A DNA stretch of 64,000 nt from Bradyrhizobium sp. Arg816 (GCF_029989365.1 NZ_JAPRAQ010000007.1:186001-250000), one strand, 5' to 3'; shown: positions 41,560 to 50,131, numbered from the stretch's first letter. The notes: generated from the letters alone by a model not told the origin. Numbers and translations are program-made.

Positions 41560-42630
41560 ATGGAGGCTGTCATGGAGGTCAATTCCGACAGGTTGAATGC
41601 CTTTATGGGCAAGATGATCACCGAGGTCGGGGCCGCGATGAACGCATCGCTGGTCCTGCTGGGCGACAAGCTCGGCCTCTACCGCGCCCTCGCCGCCAAG
41701 GGACCCATGAACTCTGCCGAACTCGCAAGCGCCACCGGAACGAACGAACGCTACGTCCGCGAGTGGCTGGCGAGCCAGGCGGCTTCTGGTTACGTCGAAT
41801 ACGACTCCACGTCCGGCAAGTTCTCGATGCTGCCGGAGCAGGCGATGGCGCTTGCCGATGATGACAGCCCGGTCTTCCTCGGCGCGGTCGGCAATGTCAT
41901 TGCCGCGGCGTTCCTCGACGAGCCGAAAATTACGGACGCATTCAAGTCCGGCAAGGGCGTCGGCTGGAATCGTCGCAGCGAGTGTCTGTTCTGCGGCACC
42001 GCCCGGTTCTTCCGCACCGGCTACATGCATCATCTGGTGCAGGAGTGGCTGCCCGCGCTCGAAGGCGTCGTGGACAAGCTGAAGCGCGGCGCCAAGGTCG
42101 CCGATGTCGGCTGCGGGCACGGCGTCTCGACCCGGCTGATGGCGGAGGCCTTCCCGAACTCCCGCTTCTACGGCTTCGACTATCACGAAGGCTCGATCGC
42201 AGCCGCACGAAAGGCGGCCACCGAAGCGAAGCTGGGCGATCGTGTCAGCTTCGCGGTTCACTCGGCCAAGACCTATCCGGCGGAGGGCTATGATCTCGTC
42301 TGCTTCTTTGATTGCCTGCACGACATGGGCGATCCCGTCGGCGCCATCAGCCACGTGCGCGAGACCATGGCCAAGGACGGCACCTGCATGCTGGTCGAGC
42401 CGTTCGCAGGCGACCGCCTCGAAGACAATCTCAACCCGGTCGGGCGCGTCTACTATGCGGCGTCCACCATGATCTGCACGCCGGCCTCGCTCGATCAGGA
42501 GGTCGGCCTCGCGCTCGGCGCCCAAGCCGGCGAGGCAAGGCTGCGCAAGGTCGCCAGCGAAGGCGGCCTGTCGCGCTTCCGCCGCGCCGCCGAAACACCC
42601 TTCAACCTGATCCTGGAGGCCCGGATCTGA
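41560..42630 (+). CDS. class I SAM-dependent methyltransferase with winged-helix N-terminus
   Basis: 356 residues. The N-terminal winged-helix/dimerisation part (AALAAKG-type helices; NERYVREWLASQAASGYVEY) is followed by a Rossmann methyltransferase with KVADVGCGHGVSTRLMAEAF, RFYGFDYHEGSI and DLVCFFDCLHDMGDPVGAI. This architecture is shared by Rv2258c-like proteins and small-molecule O-methyltransferases; the substrate is unknown. The ATG may be at 41560 or 41572 (MEVNSD). It is not obviously in an operon with the VOC remnant, which is on the other strand. Confidence 0.85.
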   Translation: MEAVMEVNSDRLNAFMGKMITEVGAAMNASLVLLGDKLGLYRALAAKGPMNSAELASATGTNERYVREWLASQAASGYVEYDSTSGKFSMLPEQAMALADDDSPVFLGAVGNVIAAAFLDEPKITDAFKSGKGVGWNRRSECLFCGTARFFRTGYMHHLVQEWLPALEGVVDKLKRGAKVADVGCGHGVSTRLMAEAFPNSRFYGFDYHEGSIAAARKAATEAKLGDRVSFAVHSAKTYPAEGYDLVCFFDCLHDMGDPVGAISHVRETMAKDGTCMLVEPFAGDRLEDNLNPVGRVYYAASTMICTPASLDQEVGLALGAQAGEARLRKVASEGGLSRFRRAAETPFNLILEARI

Positions 42631-42658
42631 TCCAACTGCGGACGCGCGGCCCGCGATG

Positions 42659-43028
42659 TCAGGCCGCGTCGTCCGTTCCCATACCGAACGTGAGCTGATT
42701 GCCGTCGGCATCGACGACGTCGAAATCGCGCATACGATAGTCGCGGTCCTCCGGACGGTTGAGGAGCCTGGCACCGCGTCCCGATAGTTCGGCATAGATC
42801 TGATCGACGTCCCTGACGAAGATGCAGATGCCGCCGTGCCCGGGCCGCCGCCGCAAGCAGATGCAGGCCGACCTCGTCACGGCAGAGGCAGGCGTAGGAC
42901 GGAGGCTGACCGTATTCGAAGGTGACCTCGAAGCCGAGCACATCGCGGTAATAGGCGAGGCTGGCTGTGATGTCGGACACGACGAAGACGGTGGCAGAAC
43001 CGGCCATCATCGGGTGTTCGTCGGTCAT
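42659..43028 (-). pseudogene. VOC/glyoxalase family protein, frameshifted
   Basis: A gene of about 122 codons for a glyoxalase/bleomycin-resistance-type metal-binding protein. The first half, MTDEHPMMAGSATVFVVSDI, YYRDVLGFEVTFEYG, DEVGLHLLAA, is in one frame; the second half, PGHGGICIFVRDVDQIYAEL, then DYRMRDFDVVDADGNQLTFG, is in another. The switch lies in a GCGGCGGCGGCC run (about 42838-42856), a slippage-prone triplet repeat. The length from start to stop is not a multiple of three. The rest is intact, so recent slippage or a sequencing error is likely. Confidence 0.8.
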
Positions 43029-43228
43029 TGGTTCCTCCATCCGGCAAGCAATCTCCTGCACGCAGTCTAGCATGCGCGCTGGAGGTCTTGCACGGCCCAA
43101 GCCGCACCGTAAGCTGTCGCCGGGACAAGGTGGAAGCGCCGAACGACAGCGTCCCGCCGCTGTTGCCGCCGCTCGCCGCGAAATAACCGCGCCACCACCG
43201 CGATCGATGCCGCACGTTTCCCGAAAGC

Positions 43229-44014
43229 ATGGAGAACCCGGTGACATCTGACAATCCCGTCGCCTACGAACGCGCAGGCAACATCGCCCGCATCACGTTG
43301 TGCCGCCCGCCCGTCAATGCACTGAGCCTCGAGGTCATCCGTGCGGTGGTCGCGGCCCTGCGTCGCGCGGCGAACGATCCGGAAGCGCGCGTTGTCGTGC
43401 TGGCAAGCGCGATCGCCAAGCGCTTTTCGGCCGGCCTCGACCTCGACATTCTGCTTGGCAAATCCGGCGCCGAGATCCGCGAATTCCTCCAGGCGCTCTA
43501 TATCGACCTTTACGACGCCCAGTATGGGCTCGGAAAGCCGTCGATCGCCGCGGTCGGAGGCGCGGCGCGCGGCGGCGGCATGACCATGGCGGTGTCCTGC
43601 GACGTGGTGCTGGCAGCCGAGAGCGCGACGTTCGGCTATCCCGAGATCGACGTCGGCGTCATTCCCGCGATCCACTACGCGCATCTGCCGCGCATCGTCG
43701 GACGTCACCGCGCTTTCGAGCTGCTGTTCACCGGCCGCGTCTTCACCGCCGCGGAGGCGCGCGAGCTCGGCGTGGTGAACCGCGTCGTCGACGATGCCGA
43801 ACTCAACGCCGAGGTGCTGAAGCTCGCGGCGCAATTCGCCGGCAAGTCGGCCGCCGTGCTGCGGATGGGCCGCGCCGCCTTCATGCGCCAGATCGATCTC
43901 GACTACCGGCGCAGCATCGCAAGTGCCGTGGACGATTTCTGCAATGTCGCGACGTCGGACGAAGCGCAGGAGGGTTTGAGGGCGTTCGTGGAGAAGCGGG
44001 CGCCGAAATGGTGA
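43229..44014 (+). CDS. enoyl-CoA hydratase/isomerase family protein
   Basis: Crotonase-fold enzyme of about 261 residues. RPPVNALSLEVIRAVVAALR is the first CoA contact, SAIAKRFSAGLDLDILLGK the oxyanion segment, and KPSIAAVGGAARGGGMTMAV, ATFGYPEIDVGVIPAIHYAH follow, with the Glu of FGYPEID at the catalytic position. It differs clearly from the copy at 25605. ATG 43229 is assumed, but GTG 43241 has a better placed GGAG and may be the real start. Divergent from the VOC remnant. Confidence 0.85.
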   Translation: MENPVTSDNPVAYERAGNIARITLCRPPVNALSLEVIRAVVAALRRAANDPEARVVVLASAIAKRFSAGLDLDILLGKSGAEIREFLQALYIDLYDAQYGLGKPSIAAVGGAARGGGMTMAVSCDVVLAAESATFGYPEIDVGVIPAIHYAHLPRIVGRHRAFELLFTGRVFTAAEARELGVVNRVVDDAELNAEVLKLAAQFAGKSAAVLRMGRAAFMRQIDLDYRRSIASAVDDFCNVATSDEAQEGLRAFVEKRAPKW

Positions 44015-44046
44015 GGGGGCCGCAGGCCGCCCAGGGCGGCTGAGGT

Positions 44047-44679
44047 TCAGGCCGTCTTGTCCACGGAGGACGACGAATCCGCGGGCGGATATTTCGTCAC
44101 CGGCACAGTGAAGGATTTGGAGCCGACCTGGTAGATGATCTTGCCGTTTTGTCCGTTGTCGGTCGAGATCTGCGACTGCCCGAACATGATGACGTTCCTG
44201 TAGACGTAGCCGGTGCCCTGGCGGGTGATACCGTCGGTGGTGACGCTGACCGTCGCCTCTTTGCCGTTGATGGCCAGCACGCGAAAGCTCGCGCTCTTGC
44301 CGATGTCGGCAGAATAGCCGCCCCAGCTTCCCATGAGGATGCTGTCGGAACCTGGCGGCGCCTGTTTTTGCAAAGTCGCGCTCTGCTTGCCAACGGCCGA
44401 GGAGTACAGGAGCACCAGATTCTTGCCGTCCTTGGTGCCGACCGTGACGTTGCCATAGCTTATGGTTGCACCATTGACCTCGCCGATGCCGCGCTCGGTG
44501 TGCCCGTTATGGGTGTACTCGATCTGGGCCTTGGGCCCGCGGATGTTCACGACCTTGAAACCGACGGCCTGGTTGTTGCCTGCCCAATTGCCCTTCCAGT
44601 CACCTATCAGACCGCTCTGGTGATACACCCGCTCGTTGGCGGGCGAAATCTGGCTGGTGCTCGATGTGACGATGGCCAT
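44047..44679 (-). CDS. hypothetical protein with two internal repeats
   Basis: Function unknown, 210 residues, no signal peptide. Residues about 23-103 (GLIGDWKGNWAGNNQAVGFK, VVNIRGPKAQIEY) and about 113-200 (ILMGSWGGYSADIGKSASFR, VLAINGKEATVSV) align as two copies of an about 80-residue beta-rich unit: G-W-G...F-V..I.G..A...Y....T..G.G. The proposed unit resembles small beta-barrel or lipocalin-like folds, but I do not recognise the family. It has its own terminus-to-terminus spacing from the crotonase gene (32 bp, convergent). Confidence 0.65.
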   Translation of the reverse strand: MAIVTSSTSQISPANERVYHQSGLIGDWKGNWAGNNQAVGFKVVNIRGPKAQIEYTHNGHTERGIGEVNGATISYGNVTVGTKDGKNLVLLYSSAVGKQSATLQKQAPPGSDSILMGSWGGYSADIGKSASFRVLAINGKEATVSVTTDGITRQGTGYVYRNVIMFGQSQISTDNGQNGKIIYQVGSKSFTVPVTKYPPADSSSSVDKTA

Positions 44680-44857
44680 TGGATCGCTCTGCGGATTTGT
44701 CTGACAGACCCGCTTCTGTTCGCGCGCCGGACGGCGATGTCAGAACTTTATCCGGAAACAACGGGAAACGAACCGATTAGGGCCACGCAGCAGTTAACAC
44801 GTGGTTAAATTCGACCGCGTGCGGGACAGGGCAAAAGGTCTCATTCGGGGTAGCGGA

Positions 44858-45721
44858 TCAGCGCCCCCAGCGGTCCGACCAGATCTTCTCGCCGATCAAG
44901 CAGCTGACCCGTGGCTCCTTGTCGGCAACGCGCCTCACGGGGCGCTCCGGCATACGGCCGGCGACCTCCATTAGGAGTTTGGTGCGGATGGCTTCCTTGA
45001 ACTTGTCGCGATCCTTGATCGTGATGACGAAGGAGCCGGGACCGCCGATGACGCAGTCCTCGTAGTAATAGTCGAGATTGTCGATATCCATGGTCGAATA
45101 GGACGGCTCCTTGACCATGATCGGCAGGCCGTTGATGACGATGCCCTTCTCGAGCGCGGCGTCGCGCGCCGTCGTGACCGGGCCGCCATTGTTGTTGGGG
45201 CCGTCACCGGAAATGTCGATCACGCGGCGCAAGCCGCGATAGGGATCCTCGTCGAACAACGGCATCGCGAACGTGATCGCGCCGGAGATCGAGGTGCGCG
45301 AGGCGCGCCGGATCGGCGTCTTCAGGATCTCGGCGGCGACCGCGTCCGCCGTCTCCGGTCCGTCAACCAGCCGCCACGGGATGATGATCTTCTGATCGCT
45401 GGAAGCGGCCCATTCGAAGTAGGTCACCGCGATCCGGCCATTCGGCCCGAGCTTCAGCGCCTGGAGGAATTCCTTCGACTGGATCGCCTGCGCATAGCCT
45501 TCGCGCTGGATCGCGAGCTCGTCCATGTCCATGGAGTAGGAGACGTCGACCGCGAGGACCAGCTCGACATCGACCGTCTGCGCGTCCCGGTCGGCCGCTA
45601 GCCGTTGTGGCGAATTCCTGCTCGGTTCAAATTTGGGCCCTGGTGCCGCGATGCCCGCGACGTCCCCTCCGGCGAGCACGCCGGCCACCAACACAGCCCC
45701 GATCGAGAACAGCATGCGCAT
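44858..45721 (-). CDS. DUF1194 protein with von Willebrand factor A-like domain
   Basis: 287 residues, with a signal peptide (MRMLFSIGAVLVAGVLAGGD). The DUF1194/VWA-like domain begins DVELVLAVDVSYSMDMDELA, where DVSYS is the metal-ion-dependent adhesion site. The later ISGDGPNNNGGPV and YYEDCVIGGPGSFV are typical of the family. It is predicted to be periplasmic, binding a protein partner through a divalent cation. Divergent from the fluoride operon and not obviously part of it. Confidence 0.85.
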   Translation of the reverse strand: MRMLFSIGAVLVAGVLAGGDVAGIAAPGPKFEPSRNSPQRLAADRDAQTVDVELVLAVDVSYSMDMDELAIQREGYAQAIQSKEFLQALKLGPNGRIAVTYFEWAASSDQKIIIPWRLVDGPETADAVAAEILKTPIRRASRTSISGAITFAMPLFDEDPYRGLRRVIDISGDGPNNNGGPVTTARDAALEKGIVINGLPIMVKEPSYSTMDIDNLDYYYEDCVIGGPGSFVITIKDRDKFKEAIRTKLLMEVAGRMPERPVRRVADKEPRVSCLIGEKIWSDRWGR

Positions 45722-45993
45722 CGCAGTCTCCCGTCGTATGACGCGATGGTGACATGCAATCGCCTTGCCGCAAAGTCCGAAGATCGCTTGCGCTTCACAT
45801 TCCGGTTAGGAATTCGCGAGTTGGGAATGCGCACGTCACGCAAAGCTGCCGCCGTGTTGCCGCGCTTGCGCCACGGGGACATGCGCGATCGCTCACACCA
45901 TCATTCCGGGGCGTCCCGCAGCATCGAGCCGAGGACAGACCTTCCCCGCCCACTTGTCCGGTGCGATTTCCATGCTACGCTGACCATATAGAT

Positions 45994-46055
45994 GGGGATG
46001 GAGTCCCCCGACAACCGCCCGTCGGCCTGTGACCGTAGTGGGCTGATGACTCCTG
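45994..46055 (+). ncRNA. fluoride riboswitch aptamer (crcB motif)
   Basis: The sequence has the conserved elements of the crcB RNA motif: GGGGATGGAGTCCCCC at 45994-46009, ACAACCGCCC at about 46011-46020, and GGGCTGATGACTCCTGC at 46039-46055. GGAGT of the first segment can pair with ACTCC of the last, and CCGCCC with GGGC closes the hairpin, as in known aptamers. Genes downstream include two CrcB/Fluc fluoride channels, the classic targets. It is followed by a terminator. The candidate was identified by eye; a covariance search would settle it. Confidence 0.92.
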
Positions 46056-46089
46056 CTCGAGGAGGGGCAATCTCAAAGCCTCGGCCTTT

Positions 46090-46128
46090 GGCGGGAGCAT
46101 GGACAAACCCGCCGATGGCGGGTTTTTT
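46090..46128 (+). terminator. riboswitch-controlled terminator/antiterminator
   Basis: An intrinsic terminator, AACCCGCC-GAT-GGCGGGTT followed by TTTT, lies at 46106-46128, 25 nt before the GTG start of the MFS gene. An upstream GGCGGG at 46090-46095 can pair with CCCGCC at 46108-46113, forming an antiterminator that excludes the terminator. This is the expected expression platform for a fluoride riboswitch that turns genes on. Confidence 0.8.
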
Positions 46129-46153
46129 GTTGCCTGAAGGCGAAGGTCAGGGC

Positions 46154-47362
46154 GTGACGACGACGACACCGAATGCTGCGCGTGCGGGGCTGCCCAGGGG
46201 GATCTGGGTGCTCGGCTTCGTCTCGATGCTGATGGACGTCTCCTCCGAGATGATCCACGCGCTGCTGCCGGTCTATCTCGTCACCGTGCTCGGGGCCTCC
46301 ACGCTCACGGTCGGCTTCATCGAGGGCATTGCGGAGGCGACCGCCTCGATCACGAAGATCTTCTCCGGCGCATTGTCCGACTGGCTCGGCCGGCGCAAGC
46401 TTCTCGCGGCGCTCGGCTACGGGCTGGCCGCGCTGACAAAACCGCTGTTCCCGCTTGCGCCCAGCGTCGGTTGGCTGATTGCCGCGCGCTTCATCGACCG
46501 CGTCGGCAAGGGTATTCGCGGCGCACCGCGCGATGCGTTGATCGCCGATATCGCACCTGCGGGCCTGCGCGGCGCGAGCTTCGGCCTGCGGCAGTCGCTC
46601 GACACCATCGGCGCATTCGTCGGACCGCTCGTGGCGATCGGCCTGATGTGGTGGACGGCAGATAATTTTGCCCTCGTCTTCTGGGTAGCCGTGCTGCCGG
46701 CCTTCCTGTCTTTCGGCCTGATCGCATTCGCGGTGAGCGAGCCGGAGCCGGACCCCAGCCGGCAGCCTACGAAGAATCCGCTGAACACCTCCGCCATGCG
46801 GCAGCTCGGATCCGTGTACTGGCGCGTCGTCGCGGTCGGCGTGGTGTTCACGCTCGCGCGCTTCAGCGAGGCTTTTTTGATCCTGCGCGCGCAGAACATC
46901 GGTCTCTCGGCGATGTGGGTGCCGGCGGTGCTGGTGCTGATGAACGTGGTCTACGCCCTGTCGGCCTATCCGGCCGGCGTGCTGTCGGACCGGATCAACC
47001 GGACCGGGCTGCTCGCGCTCGGCCTCGTCTTCCTCGCGGCCGCCGACCTCGCGCTCGCGCTGCTGCCGAGCCTTGCGGGCCTCGCGCTCGGCGTCGTGCT
47101 GTGGGGGCTGCACATGGGATTGACCCAAGGCCTGCTGTCGGCCCTCGTCGCCGACGCCGCGCCGCCAAGCCTGCGCGGCACCGCATTCGGTTATTTCAAC
47201 CTGTTCACCGGGCTTGCCTTGCTGGCCGCAAGCGTGATCGCCGGCGCGCTGTGGGATGCCTACGGTCCGGCGGGCACGTTTTTGGCGGGGCTCGGCTTCG
47301 CGCTGGTCGCGCTCGTAGGGCTGCTCGCCGTCGGCGATGGTCTGGCAACGGAGGACAAATGA
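46154..47362 (+). CDS. MFS transporter, first gene of the fluoride operon
   Basis: An inner-membrane major facilitator of 402 residues, about 12 segments. Signature loops: SDWLGRRKLLAALGYGLAAL after TM2, DRVGKGIRGAPRDALIADIA after TM4, SDRINRTGLLALGL in the second half. The family resembles YfcJ/UMF-type carriers; the substrate is unknown. The start at GTG 46154 (SD GAAGG) lies just after the riboswitch terminator, and the longer open frame runs through the aptamer and is not translated. Cotranscribed with two crcB genes, so a fluoride or proton-coupled role is plausible but unproven. Confidence 0.88.
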   Translation: MTTTTPNAARAGLPRGIWVLGFVSMLMDVSSEMIHALLPVYLVTVLGASTLTVGFIEGIAEATASITKIFSGALSDWLGRRKLLAALGYGLAALTKPLFPLAPSVGWLIAARFIDRVGKGIRGAPRDALIADIAPAGLRGASFGLRQSLDTIGAFVGPLVAIGLMWWTADNFALVFWVAVLPAFLSFGLIAFAVSEPEPDPSRQPTKNPLNTSAMRQLGSVYWRVVAVGVVFTLARFSEAFLILRAQNIGLSAMWVPAVLVLMNVVYALSAYPAGVLSDRINRTGLLALGLVFLAAADLALALLPSLAGLALGVVLWGLHMGLTQGLLSALVADAAPPSLRGTAFGYFNLFTGLALLAASVIAGALWDAYGPAGTFLAGLGFALVALVGLLAVGDGLATEDK

Positions 47363-47381
47363 TGATGGAGGGGTGTTCGTC

Positions 47382-47771
47382 GTGTTGAGCGGAGTGATCG
47401 CAATCGTGGTCGGCAGCGTTCTCGGCGGCTGCGCGCGCTATTTCGTCTCGGGCGCGATCGCGCGGCGGCTGGGCGAGACCTTTCCCTGGGGCACCATGAC
47501 CATCAACATCACCGGCGCCTTCCTGATCGGCATTTTCGGCGCGTTGGCAACCCATCCCGGCTCGGTCTTCGCCGCGCCCAATCCATGGCTGTTCGCGGTG
47601 ACCGGGTTCCTCGGCTGCTACACCACGGTGTCCTCGTTCAGCCTGCAAACGCTGACCTTGGCGCGCAACGGCGAGCCACTGCATGCGCTCGGCAATGTCG
47701 CGCTCTCGGTCGGACTTTGCCTTGCCGCCGTCAGTTTCGGATTTGTCCTCGCTGACGGTCTTGGAGGCTAG
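47382..47771 (+). CDS. crcB1: CrcB/Fluc fluoride channel subunit 1
   Basis: A 129-residue four-helix fluoride exporter subunit. Conserved elements: TMTINITGAFLIGIFG with the Asn of the pore, and the Phe-box region LGCYTTVSSFSLQTLTL. Fluc channels are dimers in antiparallel orientation, and two distinct subunits in tandem (with 47778-48206) suggest a heterodimer. The start at GTG 47382 follows GGAGGGG by 8-10 nt. 20 bp after the MFS gene. Confidence 0.9.
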   Translation: MLSGVIAIVVGSVLGGCARYFVSGAIARRLGETFPWGTMTINITGAFLIGIFGALATHPGSVFAAPNPWLFAVTGFLGCYTTVSSFSLQTLTLARNGEPLHALGNVALSVGLCLAAVSFGFVLADGLGG

Positions 47772-47777
47772 AAGCGG

Positions 47778-48206
47778 ATGGCCGTTCCCTCCTCCACCGA
47801 CCGCTGGCGCAGCGCAATGCTCTATGCCTGGGTTTCCTTCGGCAGCGTCCTTGGCGGCCTCGCGCGCTATTTCGTCTCCCTCGTGCTCGACACCGGCCCG
47901 GGCTTCCCCGTCGCGACGCTGTTCATCAATGCCACGGGATCGCTGATCATCGGCTTCTACGCGACGCTGACCGGTCCCGACGGCCGCGTGCTGGCGCGGC
48001 CCGAGCACCGGCAATTCGTCATGACCGGGTTTTGCGGCGGCTACACCACCTTCTCGGCCTTCAGCCTGGAGACCTTCCGCCTGTTCCACGGCGGCATGAA
48101 ATACACGGCACTCGCCTATATCGCGGCATCCGTCATCTGCTGGCTGGTGTCCGTGTGGCTCGGCCATATGATGGCAAGCCGCTACAACCGCTTGACGAGG
48201 AGCTGA
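47778..48206 (+). CDS. crcB2: CrcB/Fluc fluoride channel subunit 2
   Basis: The second subunit, 142 residues, with four predicted helices. Conserved elements: VATLFINATGSLIIGFYATL and the Phe-box CGGYTTFSAFSLETFRLF. It differs clearly from subunit 1 in sequence, which fits a fixed heterodimer with opposite insertion in the membrane. 6 bp separate it from subunit 1, and DUF190 follows after 2 bp. Confidence 0.92.
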   Translation: MAVPSSTDRWRSAMLYAWVSFGSVLGGLARYFVSLVLDTGPGFPVATLFINATGSLIIGFYATLTGPDGRVLARPEHRQFVMTGFCGGYTTFSAFSLETFRLFHGGMKYTALAYIAASVICWLVSVWLGHMMASRYNRLTRS

Positions 48207-48208
48207 CC

Positions 48209-48550
48209 ATGCAAATCCCCAATCAGGCTGTTTCGCTCCGGATCTTCATCGGCGAGAGCGACCATTTCGACGGCAAGCCGCTTTATGAAGCGATCGTGAC
48301 GACGGCGCGCGAGCGGCATCTCGCGGGCGCCACCGTGCTGCGCGGCCCGATGGGGTTCGGCAAGTCGAGCCGGCTGCACACCTCGAAGATCCTGCGGCTG
48401 TCGGAAGACCTGCCGCTGCTGATCGAGATCGTCGACAGCGAGGACAGCATCAACGCATTCCTGCCCATCCTGGATGGCATGATGTCGAGCGGCCTGATCA
48501 CCTTGGAGAAGGTGCAGGTCCTGCAATATGGTGAGAGAGCCGCACACTGA
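48209..48550 (+). CDS. DUF190 domain protein of the fluoride operon
   Basis: A 113-residue soluble DUF190 protein, PII-like in fold. VSLRIFIGESDHFDGKPLYE, ARERHLAGATVLRGPMGFGK, RLSEDLPLLIEIVDSEDSIN and the C-terminal LITLEKVQVLQYG are family hallmarks. DUF190 genes are often next to crcB; a regulatory or fluoride-responsive partner role is inferred from this. Starts 2 bp after crcB2. The operon probably ends here; clpS follows 41 bp later. Confidence 0.9.
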   Translation: MQIPNQAVSLRIFIGESDHFDGKPLYEAIVTTARERHLAGATVLRGPMGFGKSSRLHTSKILRLSEDLPLLIEIVDSEDSINAFLPILDGMMSSGLITLEKVQVLQYGERAAH

Positions 48551-48591
48551 GCACCGCGGCTGAACCGAGCCCGCCGTTTCCGGGAGGCGGA

Positions 48592-48897
48592 ATGAACGAC
48601 ACCGTTACCAAGCCGAAAACTAGGACGAAGACCAAGGTCGAGCGGCCCAAGCTGCACAAGGTCATCCTAATCAACGACGACTTCACGCCGCGCGAATTCG
48701 TCACGATGATCCTCAAGGCCGAGTTCCGCATGACGGAGGATCAGGCCTACAAGGTCATGATCACCGCGCACAAGCTGGGCGCCTGCGTGGTCGCCGTGTT
48801 CACCAGGGACGTCGCCGAAACCAAGGCCACCCGCGCCACCGACGCCGGCCGCGCCAAGGGCTATCCCCTGCTGTTCACGACGGAGCCCGAGGAATAG
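48592..48897 (+). CDS. clpS: ATP-dependent Clp protease adaptor ClpS
   Basis: Adaptor that delivers N-end-rule substrates to ClpAP. 101 residues with a disordered N-terminus (KPKTRTKTKVERPKLHKV) and the ClpS core: VILINDDFTPREFVTMILKA, then EDQAYKVMITAHKLGACVVA. The N-degron pocket residues Asn-Asp and the Met/His helix are present. It is downstream of the DUF190 gene with a modest gap and may have its own promoter. clpB is far away. Confidence 0.94.
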   Translation: MNDTVTKPKTRTKTKVERPKLHKVILINDDFTPREFVTMILKAEFRMTEDQAYKVMITAHKLGACVVAVFTRDVAETKATRATDAGRAKGYPLLFTTEPEE

Positions 48898-48940
48898 GGC
48901 TTCATGTTGCGACGATGGATGATCTTGATCTCATCGCGCA

Positions 48941-50131
48941 TCAGGCCATCACCACCGGCGTCTCTTCGGCGAGCCCGTACACGCGCTGTGCCTTCGAAAA
49001 CCCCGCAATCGGAAATTCGCCGAGCTCGCGCCAGTCATGGCGGCAGGCGTTCGCGAAGACTTCCGAGACCACGACGGTGCGGCCGAGGCGGCCCGTGATC
49101 TTCTCCAGCCGTGCCGCGAGATTGACGGCTGGGCCGATGCAGGTGAAATCGAGCCGGTTACCGCCGCCGATATTGCCGTAGAGGATGTTGCCGACGTGGA
49201 GTGCGACGCCGAAACGGAAGCGCTCGACGACGTCGCCGACCGGAAAGGCGAGCGCCTCGACGCTGGCGCGGGATTCGCGCGCGGCCTCCAGCACGCGAGT
49301 GCAGACATGCGCAGCATCGCCGATATATTCGTCGATCGGGAACACCGCAAGCAGGCCGTCGCCCATGAATTTCAGGACCTCGCCGCCATGGCCCCGGATC
49401 GCGGCGACCTGGCAGTCGAAATAGTGGTTGAGGATCTCGACCACGGTCTCGGCCGGCAGCCGGTCCGACAATGCGGTGAAGCCGCGCAGATCCGAGAGCC
49501 AGATCGCGGCCTGCATGGTGTCGTTGTGGCCGCGGCGGATCTGGCCGCCGAGGATGCGCGCGCCGGCACGGTTGCCGACATAGGTGTCGAGCAGCATCTC
49601 GGCGGTGCGGCGCAGGCTGATGATCTCGGCGACGCGCGCGAGCGGTGTCACGATGGAGCGGATTGCCGCGATGTCGTCGTCGCTGAAGCCGCCGGGATGC
49701 CGCGTGACCCAGCTCGTCGCGTGGATCGAGCCGTCGAGATAGTGCATCGGCATCGCGAGGTAGTCGGTCACGCCTTCGGCGCGCATGTCGTCGAGGAACG
49801 GAAACCGCTTGCTGTCCGGATCGTCCATTCGTCCCCGGACCTCCAGCCCCTCCTCGAACACGATCCGGAGCGGGCTCCGGGCGAATTCGGGCGTGTCCAG
49901 GATTTCGAAATCGACGGTGCCGATCTCGACCTTCTGGCCCTGGCGCCAGATGAAGTTGCGGCCGAAGATTTCCGGATGCAGCGTGCGAATGAAGATGCCG
50001 AACCGCGACAGCGGCAGGCCGGCCGCGACCAGATGCTCGCAGACCTCGGCGATCATCTCGGAAGGGGTCCCGGACGACCTCGCACCGTCGATCAGCCAGT
50101 TGGTGATGCGCTGGATCTCGGAGTTTTGCAT
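48941..50131 (-). CDS. class III adenylate/guanylate cyclase with N-terminal sensory region
   Basis: About 396 residues. The N-terminal about 190 residues resemble a GAF-like sensory region (PLSRFGIFIRTLHPEIFGRN, DYLAMPMHYLDGSIHATSWV). The C-terminal class III cyclase domain has the metal Asp in WLSDLRGFTALSDRLP and KFMGDGLLAVFP, then GNIGGGNRLDFTCIGPAVNL and AARLEKI. Intact catalytic pattern. The start at ATG 50131 (MQNSEIQRITNW) is chosen over GTG 50194, which adds 21 residues; neither has a strong SD. Same strand as aroC, just downstream. Confidence 0.85.
   Translation of the reverse strand: MQNSEIQRITNWLIDGARSSGTPSEMIAEVCEHLVAAGLPLSRFGIFIRTLHPEIFGRNFIWRQGQKVEIGTVDFEILDTPEFARSPLRIVFEEGLEVRGRMDDPDSKRFPFLDDMRAEGVTDYLAMPMHYLDGSIHATSWVTRHPGGFSDDDIAAIRSIVTPLARVAEIISLRRTAEMLLDTYVGNRAGARILGGQIRRGHNDTMQAAIWLSDLRGFTALSDRLPAETVVEILNHYFDCQVAAIRGHGGEVLKFMGDGLLAVFPIDEYIGDAAHVCTRVLEAARESRASVEALAFPVGDVVERFRFGVALHVGNILYGNIGGGNRLDFTCIGPAVNLAARLEKITGRLGRTVVVSEVFANACRHDWRELGEFPIAGFSKAQRVYGLAEETPVVMA

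Noticed and set aside
45992..46153. An extended N-terminus of the fluoride-operon MFS gene
   Set aside because: These codons run through the riboswitch aptamer and terminator. The GTG at 46154 with its SD gives a normal MFS start.
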